64,000 nt of DNA from Solea solea (lineage: Eukaryota; Chordata; Actinopteri; Pleuronectiformes; Soleidae). Shown here one piece after another: positions 10,904 to 23,960 of this stretch. The stretch covers positions 23,728,888 through 23,792,887 of the forward strand of contig NC_081139.1 in the NCBI RefSeq assembly GCF_958295425.1, read 5' to 3'. A model generated the notes under the pieces. It was not told where the DNA came from, ran no database searches, and saw nothing but the letters and a program-made list of their open reading frames with translations. The first letter of the stretch is position 1; every line of letters begins with the position of its first letter. Position numbers and translations under genes: made by a program.

Positions 10904-13900
10904 TCAATTTAAATTGTCCAATGTATAGAAACTAGTGACATAAAATGGTGAGACTGCAAACTTATTTCAGACATTTCCTAAACTACATATAAAAGGCTTA
11001 TACTAAAACTATCAAAACCAAAACAAATTTCTGCCAATTAACATCCTGACTGTTACAGATATGTTCAGGCGTTTAATCACGCATGATTCGCAACAAGCTG
11101 TTTTGCTAAATCTAATTACTGTGATATATTAAAAGAAAAACAAAGAAAAAAAACAATTGTAGAAATAAAAATACAGTGGAACGCAGTGTGTCACATTAAA
11201 GCACTCTTTGATTCATCAAAATCCTCAGGAGAAAAAATAGAAATCTGTATATCTAGCAGGAAAAAAATAAAAAGTAAAAGGGTTTCCAGGGACTGCTGTA
11301 CGTGCCGCCAACCACGACGCCGCCGCCTCCATTTTCTTCAAGTAAACTCTGTATTCTCTCCCAGAGGTATTCAATCCCTTCATGAAAATGTTCTATTGCG
11401 ATTGTGGCTGCCAACTGTGATCTGAGCTTTCTGTTTCCCCTGGCACAGCCTGCAGTTGCCACAATAACTCTGGTGTTACAGCAGATGCTGGGGCAGCTGC
11501 GAGCCCTGGTGCACACCCTGCTAATTCACAATTTGCTTTTACTCGTGGGGATACATTCAGCGCATGCCGTACTCTGGCCGAATGAGCAAAGAATCGATAA
11601 ACTGCTGGCTCCACGAACAGGATTTAGTTCCAATTAGATTCAATTTCCAGGAGTCATGCTTGGGTTTATTTTGTTTTGACAGAGTTGAGGAGGCGGAACG
11701 CAATAAGCAGAAATGTTAAATGAAGGAGCCGGACATTTCAAGATAATCACCCTCAGTAACTGGATTTGGAATTTAAGTTGAAATTTGACTTGGACTGCAT
11801 TTGATTTCCTTGTCTGGAGAAAAGTTCAAAGAGGGGACAATGTTTTTTTTTCACTTCAAATAAACCACAGTGTTTGAAGAAAATGGTGGTGTCTGAATGG
11901 GTGCTTCTTCTAAAAAGCAAACTATTTGCACTGACAGCTGATGATTTCACGTCCACTGAGTATCCATCTCTCATATCTCACTCGCTCTCGTCCCACTGCA
12001 CTACCACACACTTTCTATTACCGTTCCTCTTGCTGGGCACTTGGGTTTTCACTTGATACGTCCTCTGCAGAAACAGTAAAATACAATCTTTCTTTCTTTC
12101 TTTCTTTTTTTTTTGGAACATTCCAATTCCCTGTATGGATGAAGATGGTTACAGGTCAGACAGCACACCGGGGGAATGTGTCATGCAGGATCGTCCACAC
12201 TGAGAGTCACAGGTGGACACGTGACAAGTCATTAAGTCTCAGTTGTGTTCCTGTGTGCTCTGGGTCAAATGGAGATAGTGACGGTAGAAGTGTAGTAGAG
12301 ACAGACAGCGATCATAACAAGCCTAATGGTCAGGACTAATGGTGCAATGGGCTCCAATTACAGCCTTTTCTGACAGCTGCTCACCACCACTCTGGCTTCA
12401 CCTGCACTGGAAGCAACCGATGGCTGGCCAAGCACAGGACATTGTTAGCCTGCACAGGAAACCCTGGTCCACTGCACACAGTTTAAGGTCCTCACTGTGC
12501 ATTAAAAAATTCTTTATGAGCAAGGACGCTGTAGTCTTCATCTGCCGTTGACAATCAGGGAGACTCATTTCTCTACTTTGAGACGAAGATTGAATCATTT
12601 CCTATTCTTCACAATATTCTTTTCAAGAAACCCCGAATTCAGAGGCAAGTCATCATTAACTCAATCGCCAATGTCAATATGTCTGAGGAGGGGAGAGTTT
12701 GGAGCCATCCCATGACAACGGCGATACATCACTGATATTAGTTCCCCAGAGTTGTAATCAAAATATTAATTGCGCTGCTGTGCTCGGGCTCCGCGGCTCC
12801 AATCCATCTGCAAGAAGTACATTAAATAAAGAGCAGGTCCTTTCACGGAAACCCCGCCCGACAATGTGCCCCAGCATTATGCACACACATTTGTCTTCAA
12901 CATGGCAACTTGTCCCGCTAGTAAATTACTCTCCTGCGCTTAAAGAATATTCATTCACTTACTGCCGGATCAACCTGTCAACTTTCTGCCCCTCTAAATG
13001 ACTGCGGATCATTATCAGTGATAGAGAGTTTTTTTTTTTTCCTCTCTTTTCCTTCTCTGCTCTGTTTGCTGGCGAGAGCTTTGTTTACAGTCTGTGTTCA
13101 ACCAAACACCACAGCTCAGCACTTGTGTTGATGGATTAACGCTTGTTAGGATGGCAGACGCATTTTGGGCCATCAGTGAGACTTGTCACACTTCAAGACG
13201 TTAATCATTTACTGTGAGAGGCAGAATTGTTAAAAGGAAAAATCCTAGTTTATTACCACCGGGAGGGTTTTATTGATATGGCTGGCCAGCGTTTGTGTTG
13301 GTTATGTTGAGATCTTAGTACACAACATGTTCACACTCACAAACAGCACAAATGATTGTGTTCGTCCAACTCAAATGAGGCTGTTAAGATACATGTAAAC
13401 ATGTTAGTGTTAGAGGGAAATTGAATTTCTCAAAGATAATGCAATCTGCACCTTCAGTCGGAACAGAGTCTGACTCAATGCAGCCTCTGCACATGCTCCA
13501 CAGTTCCCACCCCAGGCTTGAACCCAGGTATAGTGGGAGAGTGGTTTATGCTCTGTCAGCTTAGAGAAGTAGTTTTAGAGACTTAGTTCATGGCTGGTGG
13601 GAAGATTCACAATGGTGCTGGACTTAGTAACATCCAGCCGCAAGCTAAACCAGAAACTGCCCAATACTAACAAGCTGAAAGGAAGCGGAGGTTGCTATTG
13701 ACCAGCGGAAAAGTTACAGCGAGACCACAGTGGTTGCAGAAGCGTTGAAAAGTGCCCAGAAGTTCAACCGAGATTCATGGAGTTCAGTTCATGGAGATTA
13801 CAAACTCCACCCCGAGGCTAAGGTTTACAGCTGAGACACTCAGTGAGTTCTGGCTGCGGTGGGAAAAAAAAAGAGCATCTCATCACAGTGCACAGAGCTG

Positions 13901-16481
13901 AGGTCATCACCTTCCTTTCACCACATCCTAAAGTACAGATCTAAGCTCAGAAGCACAGGCGTGAGTTCAGAGGGTCAGGCTCAAGTCTGATATGCAAAGA
14001 TGTGACAGTGCAGACTCTTCATAAGCAAAGATGTGCACTGTAGACAGTTTATTATAATAATAATAAAGATTAAAATTGACTGGCTCATCCTTCTTGATTT
14101 TTTTTTTCATAAATTGTGGTTGTGGCAAAGTGATTGCTCACTTATTTTAAATAGACTGAAGAAGTAGTATAAATGCCTATATATATACACATATATAGTG
14201 ATTTGTTTGTTTTTATGTCAGCACCTTGAACTTACCCTTGTGCAAAATGACAAAACGCTTTATATAGCAAACTAAAATCAACAACTCTTACTGTCTGACT
14301 TTAGATTTTCCTGTCTGCTTCCATGCTGTCCTCTATCTGATGCAAGGGAAGGAAAAAAACAACATTGAAATGCAAACATCGCACTGTGTCCACAACTGTA
14401 CTGCAACACTTTTTTTTCCCTTCGTCTTGAAGGCCAACTCGAGCTCTTATCACTGCTCCGAGGTTCAAGGATGGTGAAACAAGGAGAGATCTCAGAGGGA
14501 CCAGCAGCAAGGCAACCAGACTGTCCTTCACATGAGGTTTTTTTCTACCAGACAGATACTGCAACTGAAAGTAAATCACATCACCGCAGCTGTGAAGGTG
14601 CATAATATTATAGTGTGAGAAAGGAAGAGAGCCGTTCTCTTTTGGCAAATAATGGATTTTAAATGTAAACAAATGTAAAGTGTGGCGATAAATAATAAAA
14701 AATGTTTTTTTAATGACAACAGACATTGAATGTTATATACTAATGAATGATTAATTTACTTTTTTTTTATTAAACAAATGTGCAGGCGTCTGTCAGTAGG
14801 ATCCAAACACAACAGGAAGGCTTCAAAGAAAATTAAACAGACATAGTGTGGTGACAGTGTGTAGTCTAATTATTATTTGGACAGTTTGTAAATGGGCAAA
14901 GACAAACGCCAAACCGACAGAGCTCAACAGAGATGGGGCTTCAACAGAATGGGTGTTTTCCTCGTTTCCTCTCCTTTTAAACCTTTCGTCCTTGCATTTC
15001 TCCTCAGGTCTGAGGATGAAGACGTACGGAAAATATGCAACTGAGGACAAAGGAATGTTGTCGGGGAAATAAGATGCACCTCATGTTGAGTGCATTGCTG
15101 TTATATGTGGCTGTTATCACCACTTGCACATCAGAGAAGCAGTGGGAAAAAAACATTTCTTTGAGCTTTTCATATCGCGCGCGAGAACAAACAGCACATG
15201 CACGCGCTCGTAAAAGGCATCCCTCCATAACATCGCTGCTCAATGTATCTTTAAGACAGACATTTTTTGGCACTTAAATTTTATGTCAACCCATTCCTGT
15301 TTTATATCTGCCACAGTACCAATGTGCAATGACACAGTGTTGACAACCTTAATATTTTTCCCAGTTTTATGGCTCCTGTTAATAACACTACTGGCACTAC
15401 TAGAAGTTTTCAAGGTCCAAAGTGGGACTTTTCTTTTAACTCCTGGGTGATTCAAAAAACTATGCTTCCAGATGGTGTTGGAAGCATGAATTATCATGGC
15501 TTGTATGTGTTTGTATGATACTGATTACATGTACTTGTACATGTACACAATTTTCTTAAATGACAGATCAGACATCGGGAAAAAAGACAGATATTGTAAT
15601 GATGCAATGACATTCTTGCAGTGAAGATAACCAGTGCTTACCCTGATATTGATATACCATGCTGTATCTATAACACAAAGTGTATTTAGCCCCCTCAGTG
15701 GCGAAGCTATGGGTTGACTCATAACCTCCAGCTCAGCATTCCTCACCACAAACTGGACCTCTGCACGCCAATTACTCAACAGATAATGTCTGTGGTGACT
15801 ATGTGAATGGAAGGTTCAATACCACTCTGAACCTGAACCAACATTAGCATCTCCTGAGTAAGTTTATATAAATATTCAATATTGCATTTCAGTCGGCCTG
15901 ACCTCAGCAGTTGTCGTTTAACATGATTCTACTCTGAGCGCCGCAGAAAACCTCACAACCCCATTAAAAAAGTCAGTGGGTCATCCTCTGAAAAGACATT
16001 ATTCTCATATTAAACAGAGATCTGCTCTCACACACTGTTTTATTCAGACTATTTGTTATTCCGCAGACAACCACATGCTGAACAGGGCGTCTGGTGAATC
16101 AGACCTCCCTTTTATAAATCATTGTTTTCCCCGTCTAAAAGGTAAAGTAGTTGTACAAAATAGGCAATGGAGTTTTTATTTTCTTTTTGTTCATAAAAAC
16201 GAGCCAAGCGAACTTTGAACAGTGAAATATTTCCAAATTTCACAAATTCAATCTGATTTTAAACATTTTGAGTACTTTTTGCTCAGGTGTGTTTATATAG
16301 TTGGTGAAAATGATTTAGTCTTTCCATCACATTGCCTAGGTTGTGCTGAAATAAGATATATTGCTGTCTGTTTAAACATAGTAATGGAAAAAAGCAGCCA
16401 AAATGCTCTGTGTTCTAAGGGTTAATCAAGAGAGAGCAGCACTATATTTTTAGCCTCACAATTAGTTGCATTTGGGAGGCT
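10904..16481. other. long non-coding stretch, no recognised gene
   Basis: Holds a (TTTC)n tract at 12087-12114, T-runs near 13029 and 14762, and an AT-rich stretch at 14160-14200. The part at 12600-13060 is free of obvious repeats and is a candidate conserved element. Open frames up to 141 codons (14301-14726, minus) carry nothing recognisable. Confidence 0.5.
12087..12114. repeat. (TTTC)n and poly-T tract
   Basis: Four TTTC units running into a T tract. Confidence 0.95.
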
Positions 16482-16560
16482 TTAACCAATCGTAGGGTGG
16501 TTCAGATAGTGGCAGAAGATTTTGATCAATCATAGGGCAGTTCAGAAAGCGATAAAGTAG
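16482..16560. repeat. diverged 39-bp direct repeat, two copies
   Basis: 16482-16520 and 16522-16560 share the frame CAATCGTAGGG..GTTCAGA / CAATCATAGGG..GTTCAGA; roughly 27 of 39 positions agree. Each copy starts with a CCAAT/TCAAT box-like motif. Confidence 0.75.
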
Positions 16561-16594
16561 ACACGCCCACTACACCCACTCTGCATACAGGTCC

Positions 16595-16845
16595 CTTTGG
16601 TCATGATCTGTATTCATACAACACTTTTCTAGTCACTCAAGGCTGCTTTACACCACAGTTTTTGCTATTCACCTTCCACTCACACATTCTTACAGCACAT
16701 CTCACACATCTTTCATACCCATTCACATGCTGCCAGCACAGCTGTCAGAAGTGTCTTGCCCATGACACCGGCATGGAGAGTAGCGGAGCCGGGAAGCTAA
16801 CCCGAAAGACGACTCACTCTACCACTGAGCCACTGTCAACCCTTT
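16595..16845 (-). mobile_element. tRNA-derived SINE
   Basis: On the minus strand it begins with a tRNA-like A-box region (GTGGCTCAGTGGTAGAGTGA) and ends with the common fish tail around GACTAGAAAAGTGTTGTATG. The internal phrase TCATGGGCAAGACACTTCTG is also typical. A second copy on the same strand is at 35619-35855. The B box region (GGGTTAGCTTCCCG) has decayed. Confidence 0.8.
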
Positions 16846-17240
16846 GGTGGAATGATTGTTAGTCCAGCATGAGCAACCACTGCCTATGCTGCAAAGAAAC
16901 CTAAAAAAGGGCAAAGAGTCTAAAATAATTTGACAATAACCACAACTATAGAAAGCACTCACAGTGCAAACCTTTTTTTTTTTTTTTTTTCAGTTTTTGT
17001 ATCTGGATTATCAGCAAAATTTTGCCATAATCTACATCCCAAGAAAGTTCATCAAAATCAAATCTTGATTTAGTCGGAGTAATATGCTTGCTATTTAGTG
17101 CTTTTACTTTGAAAGGTGCAGCAAATGTTTGTCACATACAGATATAGTCATTAAAAGTATTGTGAAAGACCATTTCCACTGAGAATTTTGGCTATGAAAA
17201 AAGTCAATGACACTTGTGTCCACTCGTATGTGTTGTACTT
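16846..17240. other. non-coding spacer with poly-T
   Basis: Holds an 18-nt T run at 16973-16990. Nothing else is recognised. Confidence 0.6.
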
Positions 17241-17580
17241 TCTCATCTATTTTCCTCTTAACCGGTTTATCCTCCAGAAGAGCGACACAGGGCCACTGGT
17301 GCCAATCCCAGCTGACATAGGGTGAACAGTCGCCAGTCCATCGCAGGGCCACACAGAAACAAACAACCATTCACTCTCACACTTCAATTTAGAGTGTCCA
17401 ATCAACCTCTGCATGTTTTTAGACTGTGGGAGGAAACCAGAAAACCCAGAGAAAATGCACACACGGTGAGAACATGTAAACTCCATGCAGAAAGCCCCTT
17501 GTTACGACCGGGTCGCAAACCAAGGTCTTTTTGCTGCATAGGCAACAGCAGTAACCACTACACTGTGTGGCAGGGACTAT
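17241..17580 (-). mobile_element. SINE-like fish interspersed repeat, near full length
   Basis: Minus-strand copy of the family at 8555-8741. Reading it in the sense direction, a tRNA-like head (CACACAGTGTAGTGGTTACTG) is followed by TTTACATGTTCTCACC, GGAGGATAAACCGG near the 3' end, and GGACTGGCGACTG in the middle. It is the most complete copy in the window, though clearly diverged. Confidence 0.8.
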
Positions 17581-17584
17581 TGAA

Positions 17585-18690
17585 GACGACTAGCAATTGA
17601 GAACGTCATATCCTCAGGAAAATGTTAGCTGACATTATAAATCTAGTGAGAGGTAGGCTCATTCAAAGGCATTCTTTAAAATGGACTTATTTTTCCAACT
17701 AGTGGTGTTTTTGCAGTGGCACCTCCGGGGGAAGCAGAAGACTGCATCCTTTTTGATATACAGTCCATGGATCGTGCCTAATGCAGCTTTGCATTTCCTT
17801 CTTAATCCTGTGTGGCCAGGCTGGGGTAAAATACCAGTGATTAGAGTGGCATAGTGAGGAAAATTAAATCCCCGCTGTGCTGCAGTAGTGTGACTGTTAC
17901 CTGAGGTAAATGTGAGCATGAGAGATAGCTCTTTGTTGTCCATTAATTGTTGTCAAATGTGGATGACTGCTCAAAGTCATATATGCCTCTGAAAAAAGGA
18001 AAACTTGGTTTGAGCCGTGAGTCTCTTTTTGTTTGCGTCTTTGTTTTGGCTGTTGTTCTGTCCATGGTGTCAGTCCTCAGGTCCAAAACAACACTGGACT
18101 AATTCCCCGAAGAAGCCTCGGAAAACAAGTTGGGAAAAAACTAAATCTGTTTGTCAGCCCTCATTCCCTTTTAAAACTACTGTTTGCTACAAGAGGGACC
18201 TTTCCCCCTATGCTACAAAGCTTTTTTCTGATAGAGAGGGAAATAGACAAGTAAGCCTGCCTTTCCCTCCTCCAAGCTGTATGTGTTTTATAGGGAGTCT
18301 CCAGAACTCAATTTCCATGTCATTTAATGCCTGGCCCGGGGAAGAGTGGCAGTGGTAGTGGTAAAGTTTGCCCTTATCTGCCCTACACACACACATTCAC
18401 AGAGAGAGAGAAAAAGAGAGAGAGAGAGAGTATTTATTCCCTTGCATCTTTACGGCACACAGTGCTGTCATTTATTGGGCCATAATGTTGACACACTGTA
18501 TTTCAAATATATAGAGCAGAAAAGGGTTTTTTAAGGGTTGTTTGTTTAAGCATGGCATCAGATTGAATGTATGCATCTGTTAAAACAAGAGTGAATGATG
18601 TAAAAGTAGTGGGAAATCATTTTAATATTTACATTTTAGACGCTGCTTCCATCTTAACCCGCCTGTGTCGAAGCCCAGAAAGACAGTAAT
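17585..18690. other. non-coding stretch, nothing recognised
   Basis: Includes a CA/GA microsatellite at 18384-18431. The overlapping plus-strand frames at 18017-18358 and 18033-18254 have no recognisable content. Confidence 0.55.
18384..18431. repeat. (CA)n-(GA)n microsatellite
   Basis: A short CA tract followed by an interrupted GA tract. Confidence 0.95.
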
Positions 18691-18696
18691 GGCACT

Positions 18697-19090
18697 TTTC
18701 CATGATACCGTTCCAGCACTACACGGCTCTACTCTGTTTGGTATCAGTTACGCCGTTTTCCTTCATGTCAAAGTACTTCCTCAACTTTTCATAGTATGGC
18801 TGCACGAAACTGACTTCTATACGAGACACAAACACACAAACTAGGGACGGGCAAAGCAGTTTTTTTTTGGTGTAGTGAATCGTTCGAATCAGTTCATTAA
18901 AAATAATTGTTCACTGAATCATTCAGTACCTGCATGACCGGAGCACAAACTCCATCTGACACAGTCACTGAACTGAAACGCTGAACAAGTTGTGATTTGA
19001 CTTTTTGCAGTGCTGTTGCTAAAAACACCAGACTTGCTAAATGTTGGAGATTAACACATGTTTCCGGGATTTTTACACAGTTCGGCATTG
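18697..19090 (-). mobile_element. fragment of a Harbinger-like MITE, interrupted
   Basis: The left end TGGCACTTTTCCATGATACC resembles the inverted-repeat end of the element at 35874-36564. The block at 19037-19060 (TGTTGGAGATTAACACATGTTT) is the reverse complement of a block at 36137-36160 inside that element, so this is a diverged minus-oriented relative. A hAT-like end lies inside it at 18843. Confidence 0.55.
18843..18925 (+). mobile_element. hAT-like terminal fragment
   Basis: TAGGGACGGGCAAAGCAG followed by GAATCGTTCGAATCAGTTC fits a common fish hAT terminus. No matching right end was found. Confidence 0.4.
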
Positions 19091-19184
19091 TGCGGTTTGA
19101 TTCTTCTGTCGGACCTCGGGCTCATGACTCTTCCAGTGACAACACTCAGTGGCTGGTAGTCTGTTACATACTTATACTCAATCT

Positions 19185-19610
19185 CTGGAAACGGTGAAGT
19201 CCCCTCCCACTCAAAAGGCCGTCGTATTCAAATTTGATAGAACTACAACTAATCAGACCAATCATCTATAAACGTGCTTGTTGTAATTTTGCAGGATCAA
19301 AGGTGATCTAATTATGGCGTCTCATGACTTTGCCCAGGGGCGCTTCATGGAGGAAGTCACTTAAAATGGAAGCAACAGCCGAATGAAAACACAGCTGCTT
19401 TTCAGAGGCTGCCATAATGGACGTAGACCAAAGCTACTATACGTTGTCTCTCTCTGTTGTCATCGCAATAAGCCCGCCTCTAACGCACCCGGGGTTTGTG
19501 ATTGTTCCCTTTTTTAGGAGATTCTGAAGTTGGCCAAAATGGCGTCCTTGGCAGACGTGTCTGCACTGCCAAACATTGGCTGGCAGACTTGACTGGGTTC
19601 ACCCAGGCTA
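19185..19610 (-). mobile_element. element X, copy 1
   Basis: Minus-strand copy of an unnamed element also present at 24690-24975 and 49888-51045. Shared blocks include the end CCTGGGTGAACCCAGTC, a GAGGCGGGCTTATTGCGATGA block, AACAAGCACGTTTATAGATG and ATTGGTCTGATTAGTTG. Length and lack of coding suggest a MITE-like element. Confidence 0.75.
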
Positions 19611-21032
19611 CTTGATACGCTACATAGCATTTGTATGCAGCATATGATCAATATCATCTTTGAAACATACTTTAATGTAGTTGTAAGTCAATACAGAACA
19701 TTTCAAAGGGTGTCTAATCACAGGAGGGATTGGGCATCGCATCTCTCCGAAGTTGGGAAACTCAAAAGTCTTAAAAAAAATAAATAAATAAAAAACAGCT
19801 TAAAATGTTTAAATCAAAGCAGCAGAGTCCGACACATCCTGACTTTAAATCAACAGTTTTGAGTCAAGCTCCAAAAAAATGCTGGATCCTCCCATAATGC
19901 AACTCAACATCTTTCATCAGAAATTCCCCAGTCTGCGTTACTCCCTCTTCTTTCAAACTCCACTCCACCAGGTTGAAGCCCAGGCTTGCTGTTCAGACAT
20001 TACAAAGTTTCTCCAGTGGCACATGAAATGCACAAGTGTTTTCAAAGGCTGAATCTCACTCCCTTATCTACACAGAGTGCTCTTTTCATTGCTGCCCATT
20101 CAACACCTGGAACATGAAACATCTCTTACTGGGGTTCAAATGAATAATGACTTACTCACAATCATTGTACAACACAGTTAAATACAGAAATGCTCTATTT
20201 TTATTTATCTCTGCTTGATTTTCCAATACAATGAGAAAACTGCAGATTGTTTAACCACATATTATATCATATACTCCATTTCAAGTATTATTACTACTGT
20301 TTTATTTTTTTATTAGACTGATTGCAGTCTCCAACTTCATCATTGCAGTTATACAAATACATGTACACTTGTAAAGACCTTGTGTTGTGGTTATAGTTAC
20401 ATTATATGTATAATATATTGAATTTGCTAGGGTTTGAAGGACTGAACGGTCCAACATGCAATGCTGGAGCACCACGAGCCTTTGCAGTGAGCACTGCCAT
20501 CACTAGCCACTCAGCAACCGTCGGCGAAAATATAACATATATAACAGCATTAAGTCCAGAAATAGGTCCAATAAAAACATTTCTTGTTATGTGAACAAAA
20601 GTGTGTGTGTTTGTGTGCTGTGGTTCGTTACTAATAACTAGAGTGCACTGGGGCCCCTCGTTCCACTGCTGTTTGGAAAACATGCTTTTGTTCGACTATT
20701 TATCTCCTTCATGTAAATGATAGGCATTGCAATGAAAACTGCATTGTTTGCGATTAAATAATGGTTGTTGGTTATGTTTTAGGGACCCCCCCATGTATGA
20801 CTCATGTGAGCTTGGCTCCTTTGTAACTCAAACCCAGTATGTGTGATTAAAGTGGTTAGAGACTGATGAAGCCTATGTGATTAGTTGGTCGTCTATGCAT
20901 ATCATGCCACAGTGGCTGGAATGTGTACTATTGGTTAAAAATAAAAATAAAAAGATGTGACCGATGGGAAACTGGTCCGGTTACTGTAGGACAGTTAAGT
21001 GTAAATAGTTTGCTTGTCATCTATATCTAGAG
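19611..21032. other. non-coding stretch, nothing recognised
   Basis: AT-rich with an AAATA-rich tract at 19771-19793. Two frames on opposite strands (20402-20683, 20406-20594) overlap each other and show no protein features. Confidence 0.55.
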
Positions 21033-21238
21033 CCATGGTTGTCACATTGTGGTACGTGTACCACCAGTGGTACAGGACAATGAGAGAAAATGATCTTATC
21101 TGCCTCCTGTGAAGTCTGTAGCTGACTTTGCTTGGCCTATATACACCACTGTATTTTAACGTTGGCGATAATGGTGTTACTTCGAGAGCTAAATATTTTC
21201 TCAGGTGGTACTTGGCATAAAAAGCTTGAGAACCACTC
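21033..21238 (-). mobile_element. short hAT-like MITE
   Basis: The right end, read inward, is GAGTGGTTCTCAAGC and the left end is CCATGGTTGTCACAT, an imperfect inverted repeat of the CAGTGGTTCTCAA type. Inside it, GGTACGTGTACCACC and CAGGTGGTACTTGGCAT are the usual sub-terminal phrases. No target duplication is preserved. Confidence 0.65.
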
Positions 21239-21295
21239 AAGGGTTTGAGCTTGCTGTGTGGCCTTGATTTTGGAGTCGTCTAGTCCATCTAGTTT

Positions 21296-21862
21296 TTTAA
21301 ACGGGTCAGGGAAGGACCAAAACGCAGTACACAGAGGCAGGCAGACAGTTGGTAATGACGTTTATTTAACACAATGTCCAGCGATAGTTCAATGAAAACC
21401 CAGCAAGGGTTTCACTGGACATTCCTGGTTGACTGAGGAGGATGGAGCGTGTCTGCCGTAGGTGGATTGGGAAGTAGACTGGTGTGCGATGCATAGGAAC
21501 ACACACAATAGTTCGTAGGCTGATCTCCGTACTGTGAAATGTCGAACCCAAGACGACAAGCCCACACAAGGGAGGTGACAGGTCCAGTGAAGGGCTGTTC
21601 CGCCACAGCAACAAGCAGGCAGAAGACAGGCAGGGAGCAGGCAGAATCTGTTGTCGGGGGCGGTAGGCAGAGTAGATCACCAGGAGACAGAGCAGGTGGG
21701 TCGGTACCGGGGAATCAAGCGGAAAAACGCTGGAGAGACTAGTACTGGTGACGTAGAAAAATCTGTCTCTGAGTGAACAGAGTGAACTGAGAGGTGAGTT
21801 TATATACTGGGTTGATTGGTGATCAGAGGCAGCTGAGTGCAACAGGTGAGCAGGGAGTGGCA
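21296..21862. repeat. unclassified dispersed repeat or LTR-like segment
   Basis: Strongly purine-biased (GGCAGGCAGACAG, GACAGGCAGGGAGCAGG) with a terminal AGGTGAGCAGGGAGTGGCAC, in the style of fish repeats that end in tgaca/tggca phrases. The 167-codon minus-strand frame here is the mirror of the purine bias and not a gene. Confidence 0.5.
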
Positions 21863-23960
21863 CCTTCATTTCTTAGTTTAAATATTAATATTCAATTTAA
21901 CCATTTCAAATATCACCAAATCAATATGTTGACCCCTAGTTACTAATATGTTTAAAAATATATGCTTTGACCTACTTCCTGCCACTACCCAGCAGCTCAT
22001 TACTCGCTGCATCTCTTGCTGAGTTCAGGTGTGAATTTGTAATCATGACACGGGCTACACATCAGGTAGAGGATATGCCGAAGACGGAGCTTCCATAAAA
22101 CTTAACAGGCCATGAGTAGGATGGGAGAGTATTCAAATTGGCACATCTTGTGAAACAGCCACACATCAATGTAGCGTAATATGTGCAGAGTTTAGCCTTT
22201 CCAATGTCATTAGAATCCAACTGCTGGACCTGCCTTTAAACCAAAGGCCCCAATAAGAACACATAAGAACACATAGAGAAGAAGACATACGTTCAGGTTA
22301 TATTTGTTTTCTGATGTTGTGTGATACGTATTGCAACTTTAGGTGTCACCAAGGAGGATGACTAATATGCAAGTAGTTTCCACATCTGTTGTGTCTGTTT
22401 CTTCACACAGCTGTGGCAACTGAATGCTGCGCTCCTCAGTTTTGACACCTTGAGTTTTTTTGTGATTTCTATTTTATCCATGTATGACACAGTAGCTGGC
22501 TTTTAATATGAAGTGTGTGTTAATAAAAAAACGAATTCTCTGGAAAATCTGAGCTCCTGTGTGGCTGTGAGTGTTTGCCTAAAACGACTTGCTAAGATGA
22601 CTCAACTACACACGGACCCATAGGCTCTGCGTGTATGATCAAAAATCAGCAGATGCAATTGCCAAGATTATTTTTCTTTCCAATTGGGAACTTTAATGTG
22701 GACATGTCAAAAAACAAACCTAAAGTGTAGCCTTCATTGGTTTTCAAGCGTAACACCTTGAACTTTATGTTTGTCTGCACATTATTAGACTATTACTCTG
22801 ACACTTCAAAGGTCATGGTGTCACCAAAATCAATAGGATGGTTCCTGTATGGAGTGGTAGAAGTTCAGAATATATCTCAAGACAGCAGACAAAAGTTTTA
22901 CTTCTCAACAGAGTTCATTTGTCATTGTGTTTTTCTGTGTGTCTTAATTTAACAACAATTAGCATTACAACGTGAACAGCATAATCAAGTGTAAAAAAGC
23001 AAGTTTGCCTCGTAAACATTCACGGTCCACAAATCATCCAGACTCGAGTCATCTGATCTGCATTCACCATGATGACGCAGTTCATTTGTGAGCAGCGTGT
23101 CTTGTCATTTCTTGATCAGTTTTCTATGTTGCGCAGGTCTATAATGAAGAACATGTTGTTCTCATTATGGTCACCAGAACTCATCAGAGATTCTATCCAT
23201 TTATCCATTCATCTTTCCACTTTTCAAACCCACCATTTCCTATTCACAGTCCCCCAGTGAATCCTGTGTATGCATTTGATGAAAGGCACCGGAAAGCTGT
23301 TTCAGTACTTGGCAGTGTCAATTTTGACAACATCATCCTTCATTTATTTATTTATTTGCCATACACAAGTCAGTACAAAGAAAAGGGGCTGAAATCAACA
23401 TCTCCAAAACAGCATACAAATTCAAAAAATGAGCCTGTGAGTGTTCAAAGTTTGGATACATATTTAACAGCAAGAGTCAAAATCATTTCTGTCATTCATA
23501 GGTGTGAGCAGTCTGCCAGGGAGACTGATAGAACGTGTGTGTGTGTGTGTGTGTGCTTTTAAAGTGAGCAGCTTGAAATAATGAGCATTCCTGTGCCCAT
23601 CAGAGTTGCTGTCATTAACAGTTTCTTACTTGTTAATAGTTTTACAATAGCATCAAGTTGCAGGTACAGCTGAGAAAAAACCTAAGAAAAAAAAAAAAAA
23701 GTTGTGAAATAGAGGAAGAGCAGAGAGGCAGTTGATTAAATTCACACATGAAGATTGTTTTACTGGTCATTACGATAATGATGCTGAAAAAAAACAAAAG
23801 TGCCAGGCGAGGGTCCAGTCTTTTAAGAGCTACTCCCAGAAATAAAATATCTCATAATTCTGTTTAATTAATTCTCTATAAAAGTCTGTCTTTTTGGAGT
23901 TTCCCCAACTTCACGCCACTGTGAGACTTAACTACACTAAAGGGACAGGTTTCTTTGTAT
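21863..23960. other. non-coding stretch, nothing recognised
   Basis: Contains a (GT)n tract at 23535-23555, a TCCATTTATCCATTCATC phrase at 23197-23216 that could be a repeat tail, TTTA repeats at 23340-23357 and a 14-nt A run at 23687. Confidence 0.55.
23535..23555. repeat. (GT)n microsatellite
   Basis: Ten GT units. Confidence 0.95.

Noticed and set aside
16600..17580. tRNA genes suggested by A/B-box-like sequences
   Set aside because: These are SINE heads on the minus strand; no complete cloverleaf with acceptor pairing could be drawn.
21366..21869. 167-codon minus-strand frame
   Set aside because: Lies inside a purine-biased dispersed repeat, which leaves the complementary strand poor in stop codons.
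23376..23520. Possible LINE segment (EINISKT-like translation)
   Set aside because: Only one short motif resembles a reverse transcriptase downstream block; no catalytic motif or ordered neighbours were found.
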